NCBI RefSeq assembly: GCF_008630935.1
Contig: NZ_CP043908.1
Coordinates: 372,001 to 436,000 of the forward strand
Length of the DNA stretch: 64,000 nucleotides
Source of the DNA: Thermodesulfobacterium sp. TA1
GTDB lineage: Bacteria > Desulfobacterota > Thermodesulfobacteria > Thermodesulfobacteriales > Thermodesulfobacteriaceae
Reading direction: 5' to 3'
In this document: positions 62,051 through 64,000 of the stretch, one piece after another
How positions within the stretch are numbered: the stretch's first letter is position 1
How the letters are laid out: every line of letters begins with the position of its first letter
Notes under the pieces: model-generated
What the model saw: only the letters and a program-made list of their open reading frames with translations
What the model was told of the DNA's origin: nothing
The model's database searches: none
Made by a program: the position numbers and the translations under genes

Positions 62051-63347
62051 AGATTTAGAGTTTTACCATAAAAGGATTGATAACCTTCTTCCTTTTGAGG
62101 TTTATGGTTATGTAACTAAAGTTTTAGGTTTAACCATTGAGAGTACAGGTCCCTTTTTAAAGGTAGGTGACCTTTGTAAGGTTGAGGGACAACAAAAAAG
62201 CATACTTGCTGAGGTGGTAGGCTTTAATGACAACCGTTTTATCCTTACCGCTTTAGGAGAGCTGAAAGGGATAGAAATAGGGGCTAAGGTTTATCCTTTA
62301 GGGTCTTCCTATGCTCCTGTAGGAGAAAAATTCTTAGGGAGGGTAGTTAATGCCTTGGGAGAACCTTTAGACCAAGGATTAGCCCCAAAGGCCTCAGATT
62401 TTTATCCACTTTATGGAGAACCTCTTAAACCTTTAGAAAGAGCACCTATTAAAGAGATTTTGGATGTAGGGATAAAGGCTATAAACGCCCTTTTGACGAT
62501 AGGCAGAGGACAAAGAATGGCTATCATGGCAGGCTCAGGGGTTGGGAAAAGCACCCTTCTTGGTATGATAGCAAGATATACCGAGGCTGATGTTAACGTT
62601 ATAGCCTTGATAGGAGAGAGAGGAAGGGAAGTAAGGGAGTTTATAGAAAGAGACTTAAGAGAGAGTATTAAAAAATCGGTGGTAGTAGTGGCAACTTCAG
62701 ATGAAGCCCCTTCTATGAGGATAAGAGCAGCTTACTATGCGATGAGTTTAGCTGAATACTTTAGAGATAAAGGCTTAAGAGTGCTTTTATTAATGGATTC
62801 TCTTACAAGGTTTTGTATGGCAGGAAGAGAAATAGGGTTAGCCTCAGGAGAGCCTCCTACTGCTCGAGGTTATACCCCTTCGGTCTTTGCGATGCTACCC
62901 AAGGTGCTTGAAAGGGCAGGGGCTAAAGTAGGAGGGGGAGATATCACCGGTATTTACACCGTCCTGGTTGAAGGAGACGATTTTAACGACCCGATAGCAG
63001 ATGCGGTTAGAAGTATCGTAGACGGACATATTGTACTTTCTAGAGACCTTGCCCATGAAGGGCACTATCCTCCGATAGACGTTCTGGCAAGTATTAGTAG
63101 GTTGATGAAAGATATAGTCCCAAGAGAACATTTAGACTTAGCTTATCAAACCATTTCCGTGCTGGCTACCTACAAAAAGGCTGAGGACTTAATTAACATC
63201 GGTGCCTACGTAAAAGGTTCTAATCCTGAAATAGATAGAGCTTTAGCCTTGATAAAACCTTTAAAAGAATTTTTAAAACAACATTTAGACGAACGCTATG
63301 ACTTGCTAACCTCTTTAACCCTTCTTAGAAACATTTTAGCAGGATAA
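62040..63347 (+). CDS. fliI: Flagellum-specific export ATPase FliI
   Basis: F1-like ATPase powering early flagellar protein export. Walker A is GSGVGKST (about residues 164-171); the catalytic-loop ALIGERGREVREFIE, Walker B VLLLMDSLTRFC and the QREIGLA-like GREIGLASGEPPTARGYTPSVF (split) are clear. 435 residues is standard. It lies between fliH and fliJ, its cytoplasmic partners. Confidence 0.97.
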   Translation: MRVKDLEFYHKRIDNLLPFEVYGYVTKVLGLTIESTGPFLKVGDLCKVEGQQKSILAEVVGFNDNRFILTALGELKGIEIGAKVYPLGSSYAPVGEKFLGRVVNALGEPLDQGLAPKASDFYPLYGEPLKPLERAPIKEILDVGIKAINALLTIGRGQRMAIMAGSGVGKSTLLGMIARYTEADVNVIALIGERGREVREFIERDLRESIKKSVVVVATSDEAPSMRIRAAYYAMSLAEYFRDKGLRVLLLMDSLTRFCMAGREIGLASGEPPTARGYTPSVFAMLPKVLERAGAKVGGGDITGIYTVLVEGDDFNDPIADAVRSIVDGHIVLSRDLAHEGHYPPIDVLASISRLMKDIVPREHLDLAYQTISVLATYKKAEDLINIGAYVKGSNPEIDRALALIKPLKEFLKQHLDERYDLLTSLTLLRNILAG

Positions 63348-63348
63348 A

Positions 63349-63780
63349 ATGAGAAATAAACTTAGAGCCCTAAAAACTTTAGCCTGGTATAAGGAACTAA
63401 AAGAAGAGCAAGCTAAGGCTACACTTTTACAAGCTAAACAAGTTTATCAAATCCTTTTAAAAGAAAAAGAAAATTTGATAAAGGAAAAAGAAGAGGCCTT
63501 TAAAGGTTTAGAGAATAAAAAGGTATTAACCGCAGAAGAACTAAAGACCTATCTGGAAATTTTAGAGGTTTTTTTTGTGGCTAAAGAAGAGCTTGAAACA
63601 AAAATAAAAACTCAAGAAAGAGAAATAGACTTACTTTTAGAGGCCCTAAAGAATGCCTATCAAGAAAAAAGAGTAGCTGAAATCTTAAGAGATAAAACCT
63701 ACAGGTTATTTTATGAAGAAGGTTTAAAAAATTTTTATCGACAGATGGACGACTTGATGGTGATTAGAAGAGGGAAATAG
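63349..63780 (+). CDS. fliJ: Flagellar export chaperone FliJ
   Basis: A 143-residue all-helical, charged coiled-coil protein that sits in the FliI hexamer. Sequence conservation in FliJ is weak; the call rests on length, coiled-coil character throughout, and position one base after fliI. The ending YRQMDDLMVIRRGK, with a basic C-terminus, is typical. Confidence 0.85.
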   Translation: MRNKLRALKTLAWYKELKEEQAKATLLQAKQVYQILLKEKENLIKEKEEAFKGLENKKVLTAEELKTYLEILEVFFVAKEELETKIKTQEREIDLLLEALKNAYQEKRVAEILRDKTYRLFYEEGLKNFYRQMDDLMVIRRGK

Positions 63781-64000
63781 ATGAAAAACAAGTTTATCAA
63801 GCCTCCTAAAATTAGGTTAAATTTAGAAAAATTTAAAAAACTTAAGTTTCTATCAAGGACTAAAAACCTTTTTTGGGTTTTGTTTGGTTTAGGGGTTTTT
63901 AAAGTTTTTTTAGCTTTGTTGATTTTTGGGGTTTATACTTATGAGTTAAGCGCTAAAGAAGAAAGAATAACTGCAGGTTGTCCTCCTGATTTTGCAGATT
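63781..64000 (+). CDS. Start of a membrane-anchored flagellar protein (MotE-like), cut by window end
   Basis: Begins directly after the fliJ stop and is open to the window end (73 codons seen). A basic N-terminus of about 30 residues is followed by one transmembrane segment (about 31-53) and a periplasmic part with a Cys-Pro-Pro (about 67). In many flagellar operons the gene after fliJ encodes MotE, a periplasmic chaperone of the stator with one N-terminal anchor, and this fits. The diagnostic MgtE-N-like part lies outside the window. Confidence 0.55.
   Translation, partial: MKNKFIKPPKIRLNLEKFKKLKFLSRTKNLFWVLFGLGVFKVFLALLIFGVYTYELSAKEERITAGCPPDFAD

Noticed and set aside
1-64000. CRISPR arrays, rRNA genes, prophage or integrase genes
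   Set aside because: No evenly spaced repeat arrays, rRNA sequence or phage structural genes were recognised; apart from the decayed IS the window is ordinary chromosome.

Overview
The window is a compact, AT-rich, almost entirely coding stretch of a bacterial chromosome. The gene set suggests a thermophilic, flagellated, Gram-negative, probably anaerobic bacterium. The evidence is an FliF-FliG-FliH-FliI flagellar operon behind NtrC-family regulators, phosphatidylserine/phosphatidylethanolamine synthesis, SelB, a corrinoid-protein activator of the ASKHA/DUF4445 type, a 4Fe-4S uracil-DNA glycosylase, and lysine-rich, AT-rich coding style. My best guess is Thermodesulfobacteriota, Thermodesulfobacterium-like. 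This is inference from gene content, not from a marker gene.

Layout. 1-9.4 kb: a small zinc protein, then leftward nif3-like/zinc coiled-coil/tsaC, tRNA-Met, purQ-tatC, a large exported protein with degenerate enzyme domains, HU, mutM and an AI-2E-family permease. 9.4-19.5 kb: rightward housekeeping genes (FmdB-like, DUF1844, ispE, prs, rplY, pth, psiE-like, guaA, polyprenol-kinase-like, yceD-rpmF-plsX-fabH and a TIKI/TraB-like protein). 19.4-26 kb: two divergent GT39 glycosyltransferases, lemA with DUF2207, and a small secreted basic protein. 26-31.4 kb: trmO, malic enzyme, M18 aminopeptidase, trmI and a fused ybeY-pdxJ. 31.3-39.7 kb leftward: an exported protein, NfeD, family-4 UDG, selB, glyS, glyQ, purM. 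39.8-48.8 kb: rhodanese, MscS, corrinoid activator, psd-pssA, remA-like/gmk/rlmB, PHP phosphoesterase and a DUF151 nuclease. 48.9-49.6 kb: a decayed insertion sequence, the only clear mobile DNA. 49.8-53.1 kb: a GGCT-like gene and a two-gene MoxR ATPase module. 53.3-64 kb: two sigma-54 activators around a TPR protein, then flgB-flgC-fliE-fliF-fliG-fliH-fliI-fliJ and the start of a further flagellar gene.

How genes work together. yceD-rpmF-plsX-fabH is the common cluster linking ribosomal protein L32 to fatty-acid and phospholipid initiation. psd and pssA are consecutive steps of phosphatidylethanolamine synthesis. tsaC and trmO both act on the t6A37 tRNA modification. glyQ/glyS form the two-subunit glycyl-tRNA synthetase. 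The last 11 kb is a flagellar basal-body and export operon with its regulators at the head. One regulator has a Glu where the phospho-acceptor Asp should be.

Most unusual items: the MoxR ATPase plus a 612-residue protein that looks like a TraB/TIKI/ChaN-fold (DUF5682-like) protein; two further proteins that seem to carry the same fold (C-terminus of the 872-residue protein; the 320-residue protein after fabH); an in-frame YbeY-PdxJ fusion that keeps an internal ribosome binding site; and promoters placed so close to start codons that leaderless mRNAs are likely.
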